Assembly (NCBI RefSeq): GCF_022870885.1 | Contig: NZ_CP091509.1 | Coordinates: forward strand, 1,364,001-1,428,000 | Source: Neisseria dumasiana | GTDB lineage: Bacteria; Pseudomonadota; Gammaproteobacteria; Burkholderiales; Neisseriaceae | Direction: 5' to 3' | DNA: 64,000 nt | Shown: piece by piece, positions 40,424 to 49,702 of the stretch | Layout: the number at the start of each line of letters is the position of its first letter | Numbering within the stretch: position 1 is the first letter of the stretch | The notes under the pieces: model-generated | What the model was told of the DNA's origin: nothing | Database searches by the model: none | The model's input: only the letters and a program-made list of their open reading frames with translations | Translations under genes and position numbers: made by a program

Positions 40424-41785
40424 ATGTCTTTCAAACCGCTGCTGCTCTCAACCGCCCTACTCTGTTTTTCCGCCGCTACTTTTGCCCAGCCCGAATCACC
40501 ACCGGCTACGGCAGCCGAAGCCGCCGGTGATTTGAAAGACGTTCAACAAGCCATCAATGCGGCACAGGCCGACTTGAAACAAAAACAGACCGCCCGCAAA
40601 AATGCCCGCGCCACCCTCGAGCGCACCCGTGCCGCCCTTGCCAAAGCGCAGCAAGAGCTTGCCGTCGTCAACAAACAGCAAAACGACGCTTGGCAAAGGC
40701 TGCAAAAGCTGCAAAACGAATTAGGCCGTCTGAAAACCGAAGTAACCGGCACCAAAGCCCAGCTCGCACGCCTGCTGTCGGGCCAATACAAAAACCGCCA
40801 GCCCAACGCCGTGGTGCTGTTTCTGAAAAACGCCGAGCCGGGCCAGAAAGCGCGTTTTCTCCAATACAGCCGCTACATCAACGAAGCCAACCAAAAAGTG
40901 ATTCAAGATTTGGTACGCCAGCAGGGCGAGCTGCAAAAGCAGGAAGCCGCCATCGACGCCGAATTGGCACGGCTGAATAAAATCAAAGCCCAAAAACAAG
41001 CCGCGATGAGCAAACTCGGCCGCGCAAACACCGCCGCACAACGCGAAAGCCGCCAGCTTTCCGCCCAAATCGACAACCAAAACAAACGCATCGCCAACCT
41101 GCGTGAAAACGAACAGCAGCTCAACCGACTCATTGCCGACATTGCCCGCCGCAATGCTGAAAAACGCAGGCAGGAAGCCGCGACGCGCAAAAAAGCCGCC
41201 GAAGAGCGTTTAGCTGCCGCTGAAAAAGCACGCAAAGCAAAAACCAAAACAGCCAAAGCGCAAAACAAAGCTGAGAACAAAGCCAACAAACGCGATAACA
41301 AACCTACTCAAACCGCGCGCGCGCCGCAAGTGCCCCGCTCCACCCTCACCGCCGAAGACCGCGCCTTGCAAGCCCCGGCAGAGAATGTCGAACCGTCCGG
41401 CGGCTTCAGCCGTATGCACGGCCGTCTGAACCGTCCGGTAAGCGGCAGCATCAGCGGACGATTCGGCCAACCGCGCCCCGGCGGCGGCACATGGAAAGGC
41501 GTATTCTTCGCCACCGGCGGCGCAGCAGTGCAAAGCATCGCCCCCGGCATCGTCGCCCACGCCGGCTCGCTTGAAGGCTACGGCAATATGGTGGTCATCG
41601 ACCACGGCAACGGCTATGTCAGCGTGTATTCCGGCTTGAGCGGCATTTCCGTCTCCGGCGGCAGCAGCGTCAGCGCAGGGCGAACCATCGGCACCAGCGG
41701 CAGCCTGCCTTCCGGCGAACAAGGTCTGTATTTTGAAATCCGCCGCAACGGCCAGCAGATGAACCCCTTGTCGTGGATACGCTGA
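40424..41785 (+). CDS. envC: EnvC-type murein hydrolase activator, degenerate LytM domain
   Basis: 453 residues from ATG 40424. A signal peptide (LLLSTALLCFSAATFAQ) is followed by a long coiled coil (about 40-260) with many Lys, Gln, Ala and Glu, a basic low-complexity stretch, and a C-terminal M23/LytM domain. The zinc ligands of active M23 peptidases are missing: TWKGVFF replaces HxGxD and GLYFEIR replaces HLHFE. E. coli EnvC has the same loss and activates amidases AmiA and AmiB at the septum. A ctpA-type gene follows, as often seen. Confidence 0.88.
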   Translation: MSFKPLLLSTALLCFSAATFAQPESPPATAAEAAGDLKDVQQAINAAQADLKQKQTARKNARATLERTRAALAKAQQELAVVNKQQNDAWQRLQKLQNELGRLKTEVTGTKAQLARLLSGQYKNRQPNAVVLFLKNAEPGQKARFLQYSRYINEANQKVIQDLVRQQGELQKQEAAIDAELARLNKIKAQKQAAMSKLGRANTAAQRESRQLSAQIDNQNKRIANLRENEQQLNRLIADIARRNAEKRRQEAATRKKAAEERLAAAEKARKAKTKTAKAQNKAENKANKRDNKPTQTARAPQVPRSTLTAEDRALQAPAENVEPSGGFSRMHGRLNRPVSGSISGRFGQPRPGGGTWKGVFFATGGAAVQSIAPGIVAHAGSLEGYGNMVVIDHGNGYVSVYSGLSGISVSGGSSVSAGRTIGTSGSLPSGEQGLYFEIRRNGQQMNPLSWIR

Positions 41786-42224
41786 CAAACCGGCTTTTGC
41801 CCGCACAAACCTTTTTCAGACGGCCTCAACCCAATGCTTTCATCACAGGTACAAAGGCCGTCTGAAAAATGAAAAGGCATACTGTGAAACATACCTGAAA
41901 GCCCGATCGGCAAAGCCATGACAAGCAAACTTTAAAGATATGGCACAGTCGTCATACTCGGGCTTGACCCGAGTATCTAGCGTTCCGATAAGCTCAAGAG
42001 ATAACCCGATCAAACCAGAGCATGACGAAACCATGACAAAAACCGTTTATCTGTGCTATCTATCTGTTTCAAAATAGCACTTAAATCTTGTTTAACCTAC
42101 CTGAATTAGTATTTTTTTACGCGGATAAGGTTGCCCGACGCCGATAAATCACATAAAGTTTCGCCATTATCCTAACAGGCCGTCTGAAAGCCTGATGCTT
42201 ACAGAAGAAAGAGAAAGCAACAAG
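41786..42224. other. envC-ctpA intergenic region
   Basis: About 440 bases. A pair of facing-out DUS copies lies at 41815-41867, then the 78-bp palindromic repeat copy 2, then AT-rich DNA and a DUS at 42178-42189. No gene seen. The gap makes separate transcription of ctpA likely. Confidence 0.5.
41950..42027. repeat. 78-bp palindromic repeat, copy 2
   Basis: CGTCATACTCGGGCTTGACC at the left; the right end reads CCAGAGCATGACG, complementary to the left with mismatches. It has the same length and ends as the copy at 18780-18857. Its left half also contains a near-perfect inner palindrome (ATACTCGGG..CCCGAGTAT). Confidence 0.75.
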
Positions 42225-43688
42225 ATGTCTAATTCCACTTTGAAAAAAGTCGCACTCTACACACTCGGCGCCCTCAGCGGCGTTGCCTTGAGCCTCAGCG
42301 TACAGAGTTACGCCGCGGGCGAAAAAAACAACGAAGCCCTACCCGTTCAATCCATCCGCACCATGGCGGAAGTTTACGGTCAAATCAAAGCCAATTATTA
42401 CCAAAACAAATCAGACGAAGACCTCATCGAAGGTGCCATGAAAGGCATGGTAGCCGGTCTCGATCCCCATTCCGAATACATGACCAAAAAAGACTACGCC
42501 GACCTGAAAGAATCCACCAGCGGCGAATTCGGCGGTTTGGGTATGGAAGTCGGTGCCGAAGACGGTTTTGTGAAAGTCATTTCCCCGATTGAAGACACAC
42601 CTGCCGAACGCGCGGGCGTGAAAAGCGGCGATTTCATCGTTAAAATCAACGGCGTATCCACCCGCGGCATGACGGTTAACGAGGCCGTGAAAAAAATGCG
42701 CGGCAAACCCGGAACCGACATTGTGTTAACCCTGTCGCGCAAAGATGCCGCCAAACCGATTACGGTTAAAATTACCCGCGCCATCATTAAAGTGAAGAGC
42801 GTGCGCCACCACCTGCTCGAACCCGGCTACGGCTACATCCGTATCAGCCAGTTCCAAGAGCGCACCGTGCCCGCACTCAACGAATCGGCACAAGCGTTGG
42901 TAAAACAGAACAAAGGCGCACTCAAAGGCTTGGTGCTCGACCTGCGCGACGACCCCGGCGGCCTGCTTAACGGAGCGGTGGGCGTATCTGCCGCATTCCT
43001 GCCTGCCGATTCCACCGTGGTCAGCACCAAAGGCCGCGACGGCAAAGGCGGCATGAGCTTGAGAGCCGTTCCCGAAGACTACATGCTCTCTTCCGGCAAA
43101 GACCCGCTTTCCGGCCTGCCTGCCGAGCTGAAAACCATCCCCGTAACCGTGTTGATCAACTCCGGCTCGGCTTCGGCTTCCGAAATTGTGGCCGGCGCGC
43201 TGCAAGACCACCGCCGCGCAGTGGTGGTGGGTACGCAAAGTTTCGGCAAAGGCTCGGTGCAATCGGTATTGCCGCTTTCCAACGGCAGCGCCATCAAGCT
43301 GACCACCTCTTTGTATTACACGCCCAAAGACCGCTCGATTCAGGCGCAAGGCATCGTGCCCGATGTGGAAGTGAAAGACAAAGACCGTTTATTTGAAAGC
43401 CGCGAAGCCGACCTGCTCGGCCATATCGGCAACCCGCTCGGCGGCGAAGAAGTGAACGGTAACGATTATGTGCCGTCTGAAAGCGCACGGGAAGCAACCG
43501 AAAGCAAAGGCAAAAAAGAAAAAGCGAAAGATGAAGACTTATCTTCGCGCCGCATTCCCAACCCCGCCAAAGACGATCAGTTGAGAAAAGCGCTGGAACT
43601 GGTGAAATCTCCCGACCAATGGCAGAAATCACTGGGCTTGGCGGCCAAAAAACCTGCGCCTAAAAAAGAAAACGGCGAAAGCAAATAA
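42225..43688 (+). CDS. ctpA: C-terminal processing protease (S41 family)
   Basis: 487 residues from ATG 42225; an upstream in-frame start at 42195 is possible. A signal/anchor segment (VALYTLGALSGVALSLSVQS) is followed by a PDZ domain (FGGLGMEVGAEDGFVKVISP, AGVKSGDFIVKINGVSTRGM) and the S41 core. The likely catalytic pair is Ser315 in SGSASASE and Lys342 in SFGKGSVQ. It acts in the periplasm and cleaves protein C-termini. The tail (from about 420) is Lys/Glu-rich and low in complexity. Confidence 0.93.
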   Translation: MSNSTLKKVALYTLGALSGVALSLSVQSYAAGEKNNEALPVQSIRTMAEVYGQIKANYYQNKSDEDLIEGAMKGMVAGLDPHSEYMTKKDYADLKESTSGEFGGLGMEVGAEDGFVKVISPIEDTPAERAGVKSGDFIVKINGVSTRGMTVNEAVKKMRGKPGTDIVLTLSRKDAAKPITVKITRAIIKVKSVRHHLLEPGYGYIRISQFQERTVPALNESAQALVKQNKGALKGLVLDLRDDPGGLLNGAVGVSAAFLPADSTVVSTKGRDGKGGMSLRAVPEDYMLSSGKDPLSGLPAELKTIPVTVLINSGSASASEIVAGALQDHRRAVVVGTQSFGKGSVQSVLPLSNGSAIKLTTSLYYTPKDRSIQAQGIVPDVEVKDKDRLFESREADLLGHIGNPLGGEEVNGNDYVPSESAREATESKGKKEKAKDEDLSSRRIPNPAKDDQLRKALELVKSPDQWQKSLGLAAKKPAPKKENGESK

Positions 43689-43705
43689 ACCTTAAGCCAC
43701 CCTCT

Positions 43706-43733
43706 CAGGCCGTCTGAATTTTCAGACGGCCTC
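43706..43733 (+). terminator. DUS-pair terminator of ctpA
   Basis: CAGGCCGTCTGAA is followed after two bases by TTCAGACGGCCTC, 18 bases after the ctpA stop. Confidence 0.8.
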
Positions 43734-43811
43734 AATATTGAACGCATCAGAAACGGCTACGCAAACCGAATCCATTGCAAACCTGAAATCGTGCTGGATA
43801 AAAAACAGGCT

Positions 43812-43950
43812 GAGACCTTTGCAAAACCCTCAGATATGGATGCAGTTCAAGGCGTGGCAGCACAACGAGTGGAGACATATCATATTAGATAGGCAAACGA
43901 GCGGGCAGCGCACAACGCAGAAATGCGCCGTAGATGGGGGTTTGCAAAGG
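43812..43950 (+). repeat. Dispersed repeat with CCTTTGCAAA ends, copy 2
   Basis: 139 bp with clear terminal inverted repeats: GAGACCTTTGCAAAACCC at the left and GGGTTTGCAAAGG at the right. Internal blocks are shared with copies 1 and 3. The short open frames over it are not coding. The left end resembles the ends of IS5-group elements known in Neisseria such as IS1106; this is from memory. Confidence 0.75.
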
Positions 43951-44110
43951 CTTCAGGCTTCAAACCCGCTTAAAACGGGCATATACAGCCGATCAACTTA
44001 ATTTTGCCGCACACATTTGCACACAACCTGCCTGCCGCACACTCTGGAAATATCCGCTTCCGCCTTCATTTAGATTTTATACTTTATTTATTTTCCGACC
44101 GTTTACCGAT

Positions 44111-44653
44111 ATGACCGAACCACGCCGCACATCCTATCGCCAGAAACTCCCCAAACGCGAACAGATTTTCGCATCGCGCTGGAGCAAGCCTTTCGCGCCG
44201 CTGTTCGACAAACCTTATTTCTGGACACTCAACCGCCGCCAAGCCGCCGTATCGGTGGCGGTGGGAATGTTTTGCGGTTTGATGCCCGGCCCCACACAGA
44301 TGATGAGCGCGCTGATTGTGGCCTACTTTCTCCGCACCAATCTGCCGGTTGCCGTATTCTCTACTCTCTACACCAACCCGCTCACCTACATGCCGCTTTA
44401 CTACACCGCCTATAAAATCGGCTCACTGATTTTAGGCACCAACGGCGGCGACCTGACGTTCCCCTCGTGGAACAGCGGCAACTTTTTTTCAGAAGCTGCC
44501 GCTTGGCTTGCCGGCGCGGGCAAACCGCTGTTGGTCGGAGTTCCCGTTTTAGGTGCGGTATTGGCGTTTGCCGGCTACTTCGCCGTATTGGGCATTTGGC
44601 GTTTACGCACCGCCAGACTTTGGCAGAAGCGCAAGGAAAGCCGTGAACAATAA
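44111..44653 (+). CDS. DUF2062 domain membrane protein
   Basis: 180 residues from ATG 44111. The DUF2062 core has three hydrophobic segments: VSVAVGMFCGLMPGPTQMMSAL, LPVAVFSTLYTNPLTYMPL and GVPVLGAVLAFAGYFAVLGI. The last codons overlap the start of the following gene by 11 bases, so the two are translationally coupled. The function of the family is unknown. Confidence 0.85.
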   Translation: MTEPRRTSYRQKLPKREQIFASRWSKPFAPLFDKPYFWTLNRRQAAVSVAVGMFCGLMPGPTQMMSALIVAYFLRTNLPVAVFSTLYTNPLTYMPLYYTAYKIGSLILGTNGGDLTFPSWNSGNFFSEAAAWLAGAGKPLLVGVPVLGAVLAFAGYFAVLGIWRLRTARLWQKRKESREQ

Positions 44654-45239
44654 CCGCAAACGCCCGCTTACCCACGGGGAAATCGAAACCGCCCGCTTAG
44701 TGTTTTCAGACGGCATCGACTACTCCCGCGTTCACATTTCACGCGGTATTCCGCTTATGCCCGCACTTAAAGTTGCCATGGTGCCGAACGGCAACATCTA
44801 TTTTCCGCCCGATGACTGCCCTTGCGACTTTACCGAATCGCCGGAACATTACCGGGTATGGCTGATTCACGAGTTAACCCATGTTTGGCAATACCAGCTG
44901 GGCTACCGCACATGGCTGGGCGGTATGTTGCTCTCGGCCAAAGGCGGCTACATCAACCGCAGCGCGTATGCCTATCCGCCGCCTGCCGAAGTGAAGGCAT
45001 TTTCCGAGCTGAATATGGAACAGCAAGCCGATTTTGTTGCCCACTATTACGCTGCCCGCCACTTGAAATGGGCGGCCTACTTGCCTGACTTGCCCCATTA
45101 TGAAAGGGTGTTGAAGCCCCTGCTCGAAAACCCGCACCGACGTTCATTGCTGCCTGCCTACGCCAATAAGCTGCCGTGGTTCGGCTTGGCAAAAGAACTT
45201 TCCACATCCATTGAAACCAAGTTTTCCAAACCGAAATAA
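44643..45239 (+). CDS. Putative HExxH metallopeptidase-like protein (vgr-related type)
   Basis: 198 residues. The best start is GTG 44643, with AAGGAAAG directly upstream, inside the end of the DUF2062 gene. A zinc-metallopeptidase motif HELTH is at 76-80, followed by VWQYQLG. A Glu further on (MEQQADFVAHYYAARH) could complete the metal site. Proteins with this motif are sometimes labelled vgr-related. No signal peptide is seen. Peptidase activity is inferred from the motif only. Confidence 0.7.
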   Translation: MNNNRKRPLTHGEIETARLVFSDGIDYSRVHISRGIPLMPALKVAMVPNGNIYFPPDDCPCDFTESPEHYRVWLIHELTHVWQYQLGYRTWLGGMLLSAKGGYINRSAYAYPPPAEVKAFSELNMEQQADFVAHYYAARHLKWAAYLPDLPHYERVLKPLLENPHRRSLLPAYANKLPWFGLAKELSTSIETKFSKPK

Positions 45240-45348
45240 GCTGTTGCAGCATTGAGTGGCAAATTAGGTATAAAATAAGCTCTTGAGCCAACCGCAGCGC
45301 CATGATTGCGCCAACGGCTTTAAGGCCGTCTGAAACGCTTTAACGACA

Positions 45349-46413
45349 ATGAATCCGAACGAAACCGACACCCTTTCCGCCCACGCCGACCTTGCCGCAC
45401 CGCGCAGCAGTATTTCCGGCGCACCGAAACATGCCCTGCATCAAACCGTTTATTCTGCCGACAGCTTTTTCCAACACGATTACCTGCCGCAAGAAGGCAT
45501 ACCCGCCCTACGCCGCGCCGAAGCACACGAAACCAACTGGCTGCATTTTGTGGGCATCAACGACGCCACACTGCTGAAAACCCTGCTCGCTCCCTACGGC
45601 ATACACGATTTGGTGCTGGAAGATATTCTCAGCCGCCGCCAACGCCCGAAAATCGAAGACTACGGCCATTATGTGTTCATTGCCGGCCGCGTTTACCAAT
45701 ACACCTCCGGCAGGCTGCAATCCGATCAAGTGTATCTGATAGTGGGCGAGCAATTCGTGTTTACCTTCCAGCAGAAACCTTTGGGGCTGCTCAGCAGCAT
45801 CCGCAGCAGGATGAACAACGCTCACGGCGACATCCGCAGCAAAAACGCCGCCTTTCTCGCCTACCGCATCATCGACCGCTTGATAGACGATTATTTCATC
45901 ACACTCGACCAATACGACCGCCGCGTAGAAAGCATAGACAAAACCCTGTTCAGCGCAGACAGCGGCAGCAGCGACCTGCTCGGCCGCATCCACAAACTCA
46001 AACGCGACGCCACCCGTCTGCGCCGTACCCTGCAAGCCCTGCGCGACGTGCTCTACCGCCTCACCCACGGCGACTTTGCCATTTTCAAAGGCGAACCGGT
46101 GATCTATCTGCGCGATGTGTACGACCACACCATGCAGCTCACCGAATCGCTCGATGCTTCCCGCGACACCGTATCCAGCATGATGGACGTGCATTTATCG
46201 TTCCAATCCAACCGCCTCAACCAGCAAATGCGCATGCTTACCGTGATTACCATTCTGTTTATGCCGCTCACCGTCATTACCGGCATTTACGGCATGAATT
46301 TTGAAAACATGCCCGAATTGCGCTGGCATTACGGCTACTACATGGTGCTGGGGCTGATGGCCTGCGTGATCATCGGTCTGCTCGTTTTCTTCTCGCGCAA
46401 AAAATGGCTGTAA
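45349..46413 (+). CDS. corA: CorA-family magnesium/cobalt transporter
   Basis: 354 residues. A large N-terminal cytoplasmic domain is followed by two C-terminal membrane helices. The signature YGMNFENMPELRW with the selectivity motif GMN lies between them, and TVITILFMPLTVITGI is the first helix. It forms a pentameric inner-membrane channel for Mg2+ (and possibly Co2+ or Ni2+). It stands alone, followed by DUS copies at 46420-46455. Confidence 0.94.
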   Translation: MNPNETDTLSAHADLAAPRSSISGAPKHALHQTVYSADSFFQHDYLPQEGIPALRRAEAHETNWLHFVGINDATLLKTLLAPYGIHDLVLEDILSRRQRPKIEDYGHYVFIAGRVYQYTSGRLQSDQVYLIVGEQFVFTFQQKPLGLLSSIRSRMNNAHGDIRSKNAAFLAYRIIDRLIDDYFITLDQYDRRVESIDKTLFSADSGSSDLLGRIHKLKRDATRLRRTLQALRDVLYRLTHGDFAIFKGEPVIYLRDVYDHTMQLTESLDASRDTVSSMMDVHLSFQSNRLNQQMRMLTVITILFMPLTVITGIYGMNFENMPELRWHYGYYMVLGLMACVIIGLLVFFSRKKWL

Positions 46414-46516
46414 ACCTTTTCAGACGGCCTCAAACCCGGCAGGCCGTCTGAAAACCGGCTTTAGCAGGCTTTGCTAAAACACCAATCTAAAAAACACATC
46501 AAAAGGACACCCAACC

Positions 46517-47014
46517 ATGAGTTCAAACCACCCTGTAGAAATCCAACACGAACTGCAAATGTCGGTATTGATGATGCCCGACATGGCCAATTTCAGCGGC
46601 AACGTACACGGCGGCGACCTGCTCAAACTGCTCGACCAAGTTGCCTACGCCTGCGCCAGCCGTTACAGCGGCCACTACTGCGTAACCCTCTCCGTCGATA
46701 AAGTAACCTTTAAAGAACCCATTCATGTGGGCGAACTCGTTACCTTTTTCGCCAGCGTCAACCATGTCGGCCGCACATCGATGGAAGTCGGCATCCGCGT
46801 TGAGGCCCAAAACATCCGCGAACGCACCGTGCGCCACACCAACAGCTGCTTTTTCACCATGGTTGCCGTAGAAAACGGCCGCCCCGTTGCCGTGCCGCCG
46901 CTCGAATTGAAAACCGAAGAACAGCGCTGCCGCTTCGAAGCCGCCGAACAACGCAAACAGCTCCGCCTGCAAGCCGATAATGTCGTCGGTTGCGCCGCTG
47001 CCGAAAAAGGCTGA
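46517..47014 (+). CDS. Acyl-CoA thioesterase, hotdog fold
   Basis: 165 residues. The pattern MPDMANFSGNVHGGDLLKLLDQVAYACAS is the YciA/BACH-type hotdog motif with the catalytic Asn and Asp positions, and VTLSVDKVTFKEPIHVGELV follows. It hydrolyses acyl-CoA esters in the cytoplasm; chain-length preference is unknown. AAAGGA precedes the ATG. Confidence 0.9.
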   Translation: MSSNHPVEIQHELQMSVLMMPDMANFSGNVHGGDLLKLLDQVAYACASRYSGHYCVTLSVDKVTFKEPIHVGELVTFFASVNHVGRTSMEVGIRVEAQNIRERTVRHTNSCFFTMVAVENGRPVAVPPLELKTEEQRCRFEAAEQRKQLRLQADNVVGCAAAEKG

Positions 47015-47107
47015 AGCAACCGCCCTTGAACGCACAGCCGTCTGAAAACCGTTCGGACGGCGGCAAACTGTATTAAAATAACGCACTTTCACACCCGATA
47101 TTCCAAC

Positions 47108-47899
47108 ATGGCCAACCACCCCTACCGCCGCCTGCGCACTCAAAAAACCGAATTGCCCGAAGTGGGCATTTCCGAAACAGGCAACATCCGCTCGCTGCAT
47201 CTGGGCAGCAGCACCGTACAAAGCTCCATGAATCTCGACCATCCGGCCGAACTGGTGCTTTCGTACAGCCGTGCCATGATGGGCTGGCTGCTGTTTACCG
47301 AACAGCCTCCCAAACACATTACCCAAATCGGCTTGGGCGGCGGCTCGTTTGCCCGTTGGATAGACGCCTATCTGCCCGAAACCCGCCAAACCGCCATCGA
47401 CATCAACCCGCAGGTTATCAACATCGCCCGCAGCCTGTTTGAGCTGCCTTTTGAAGACGAACGGTTTGAAATCATTGAAGCCGACGGCGCCGAATACATC
47501 AAAACCCTGCGCGGCAGCACCGACGTGATTCTTACCGACGGTTTCGACGGCCACCAGATTATCGACGCCTTGGTAGAAGAACCTTTCTTCTGCGACTGCC
47601 GCCAAGCACTCTCGCCCAACGGCATTTTCGTTACCAACTGGTGGAGCGGCGACAGGCGTTACCAACGCTTTGTCGAACGCCTGCTCAACGTCTTTGAAGG
47701 GCGCGTTTTAGAACTGCCCGCCGAAAGCCACGGCAACGTTGCCGTAATGGCTTTTCAAAGCACGCCCAAAGAGCAGCGTCTCGACACCCTTAAAAAAAGA
47801 GCCGAAAAACTCAGCACGCAATACGGTCTCGATTTCAAACGCATGCTGTCCGATCTAAAGGCCTCCAACCACAACAACGGAAAACATTTTTACCTCTAA
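47108..47899 (+). CDS. Spermidine synthase-like methyltransferase-fold protein
   Basis: 263 residues. The nucleotide-binding motif ITQIGLGGGSFARWI, the acidic AIDINPQVINIARSLF, and DVILTDGFDGHQI match the spermine/spermidine synthase fold. The polyamine-site residues of real SpeE are not all obvious, so the true reaction is uncertain. It is followed 42 bases later by the ferredoxin gene and is probably cotranscribed with it. Confidence 0.8.
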   Translation: MANHPYRRLRTQKTELPEVGISETGNIRSLHLGSSTVQSSMNLDHPAELVLSYSRAMMGWLLFTEQPPKHITQIGLGGGSFARWIDAYLPETRQTAIDINPQVINIARSLFELPFEDERFEIIEADGAEYIKTLRGSTDVILTDGFDGHQIIDALVEEPFFCDCRQALSPNGIFVTNWWSGDRRYQRFVERLLNVFEGRVLELPAESHGNVAVMAFQSTPKEQRLDTLKKRAEKLSTQYGLDFKRMLSDLKASNHNNGKHFYL

Positions 47900-47941
47900 C
47901 GCCCGGGCCGTCTGAACCACGCCCCGGCAGAAAGCAACATT

Positions 47942-48274
47942 ATGACCTACTTCAACCGCCATCTATTCATCTGCACCAATGCCCGCCACGACACCTGCAA
48001 ACAAAGCTGCAACGACAACGGCGAAGGCACCGCAGCCGTGGATTTTCTTAAAGGCAACGCCAAAAAAATGGGCTTGATCGGCCCCGGAAAATTACGCATC
48101 AGCAGCACAAGCTGCCTCGGCCGCTGCGAATCCGGCCCCGTAATGGTCATCTACCCCGAAGGCCGCTGGTACACTTATGTCGATGAAGAAGACTTAAAAG
48201 ACATTCTCGAACAAGACCTTGCGGGTGGAGAAGCCGTCGAACGCCTGCTGGTTGACGAACCCGAATCCGAATAA
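47942..48274 (+). CDS. Thioredoxin-like [2Fe-2S] ferredoxin
   Basis: 110 residues. Five cysteines lie at 11, 19, 23, 58 and 62 (CTNARHDTCKQSC and SCLGRCESGPV), the layout of thioredoxin-fold 2Fe-2S ferredoxins. YPEGRWYTYVDEEDLKDILE is the usual C-terminal part. It is an electron carrier with unknown partner. Confidence 0.88.
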   Translation: MTYFNRHLFICTNARHDTCKQSCNDNGEGTAAVDFLKGNAKKMGLIGPGKLRISSTSCLGRCESGPVMVIYPEGRWYTYVDEEDLKDILEQDLAGGEAVERLLVDEPESE

Positions 48275-48287
48275 ACATTCCCGCCAC

Positions 48288-48316
48288 AGGCCGTCTGAAA
48301 CCTTTCAGACGGCCTC
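48288..48316 (+). terminator. DUS-pair terminator after the ferredoxin gene
   Basis: CAGGCCGTCTGAAA and TTTCAGACGGCCTC lie back to back, 14 bases after the stop. Confidence 0.7.
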
Positions 48317-48345
48317 CCCGCAACCCTTTCCATCCCAATCCGATT

Positions 48346-48990
48346 ATGCTGAAAATTGCCAACCAACACTTTATCGAAGGCCCTGCCGGCCGCTTGGAAA
48401 CCATCTATCTGCCTCCGCAAGGCACGGAACGCGGCGTAGCCGTTATCAACCACCCCAACCCGCTGCAAGGCGGCACCAATACCAACAAAGTCATCCAAAC
48501 CGCCGCCAAAGCCCTGAATAAATTAGGCTTCCACTGCTACCTGCCCAATCTGCGCGGCGTAGGCGGCAGCGACGGCGAACACGATTACGGCCGCGGCGAA
48601 ACCGAAGACTGCATCGCCGTGATCGATTATGCCCGGGCACAACACCCCGGAGCAGCACAATTCGTACTCAGCGGCTTTTCTTTCGGGGGCTACGTTTCGC
48701 TGTTTGCCGCCCAACAACGCCAACCCGATCTACTGCTGCTGCTCGCCCCCGCCGTCAAACACTACAACCGCATGCCCGAGCCAAACGCTCCCGATATGGC
48801 CAAAACCCTATTGATACACGGCGAGCAAGACGAAGTCATCGAGCTAGACAAAGCCTTGCGCTGGGCAGCGCCGCAAGACCTGCCCGTGGTCGTGCTGCCC
48901 GAATCCTCGCACTTCTTCCACGGCAAACTGATTCCCCTGCGCGACACCATTTTGCGCTTCGCACCTTCCATACTCGACCGTGAAAACTAA
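48346..48990 (+). CDS. Alpha/beta hydrolase
   Basis: 214 residues. INHPNPLQGGTNTNKVIQ forms the oxyanion region, GFSFGG carries the nucleophile Ser112, GEQDEVI holds the likely acid Asp and SSHFFHG the His. This set matches the short-chain dienelactone-hydrolase-like family common in Proteobacteria. The substrate is unknown. Confidence 0.85.
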   Translation: MLKIANQHFIEGPAGRLETIYLPPQGTERGVAVINHPNPLQGGTNTNKVIQTAAKALNKLGFHCYLPNLRGVGGSDGEHDYGRGETEDCIAVIDYARAQHPGAAQFVLSGFSFGGYVSLFAAQQRQPDLLLLLAPAVKHYNRMPEPNAPDMAKTLLIHGEQDEVIELDKALRWAAPQDLPVVVLPESSHFFHGKLIPLRDTILRFAPSILDREN

Positions 48991-49490
48991 AATTTTGCGT
49001 CGCCAGTCAGTTTGCGCAGCGGTGTTTTGAGAGAAAATTCACAAATGCAACAATCACAGCAAATATCCAATGGTTATTTGGCAGGTATTTGATTGTGGAG
49101 CTCACCCCGAATACCGCAACGCCGACTGACACCCCCAAAAACCGTTCACCGCGGTTCGCAGCCCATATCCGCCGCGCTCACAATAATTATCATCGCAGAT
49201 AAAGTATCCAACGGAACCATCCTGCTAAAAATCTATCCATGCAGAAGCATGGCTGAAACTTTTGCACGGCAGCCCTTTCAGCCCTTACCCCACCCTGCCT
49301 AAAGCGCACAAAACAATATTTTCAACAAAATACATAAATAACAATCAAATATGCGTTTTTAGGCAAAAATACCGCCAAGCGGAATATACAGTCATCGTAA
49401 AAAAATACCAAACAGCATTTTTATATCCTGTATAACCGCCATACCTCTATAATTCAGCCCCGCTAAAAAAAGGGCAAACCGACACCTTTG
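48991..49490. other. Intergenic region upstream of the repeat and thiD
   Basis: Half a kilobase with no supported gene. The sequence turns AT-rich at about 49310-49440. A short open frame at 49093-49302 has no ribosome site and no family-like content. Confidence 0.5.
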
Positions 49491-49633
49491 CAAAACCCGC
49501 CCGATGTGGATGCTGTTTAAGGCGTAACAGCACAATTAAGTGCAGGCATATTAAACAAACATATCAAAATAGATATGCATACGGTTAGCCGCCAACACGG
49601 AAATGCGCCTCCGTAAAGTTTACACAGGTGTCT
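49491..49633 (+). repeat. Dispersed repeat with CCTTTGCAAA-like ends, copy 3
   Basis: 143 bp. Left end GACACCTTTGCAAAAC; right end on the complement AGACACCTGTGTAAACT. Shares GGATGC, AAGGCGTAACAGCACA and the AACACGGAAATGCGCC block with the other copies. It is the most diverged of the three. Confidence 0.65.
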
Positions 49634-49702
49634 CAAGCTTTCATTCAATGCCCTACTGCGAAGCGCAGCCGCGCACATTATCGACAGAAATGAGGATATT
49701 TC

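Noticed and set aside
43738..44001. 87-codon frame upstream of the DUF2062 gene
   Set aside because: Lies over a dispersed repeat and has no conserved features.
49093..49302. 69-codon frame downstream of the hydrolase
   Set aside because: No ribosome site, low-complexity composition and no similarity that I recognise.
49560..49702. Thiamine riboswitch before thiD
   Set aside because: None of the conserved TPP-riboswitch blocks is visible.
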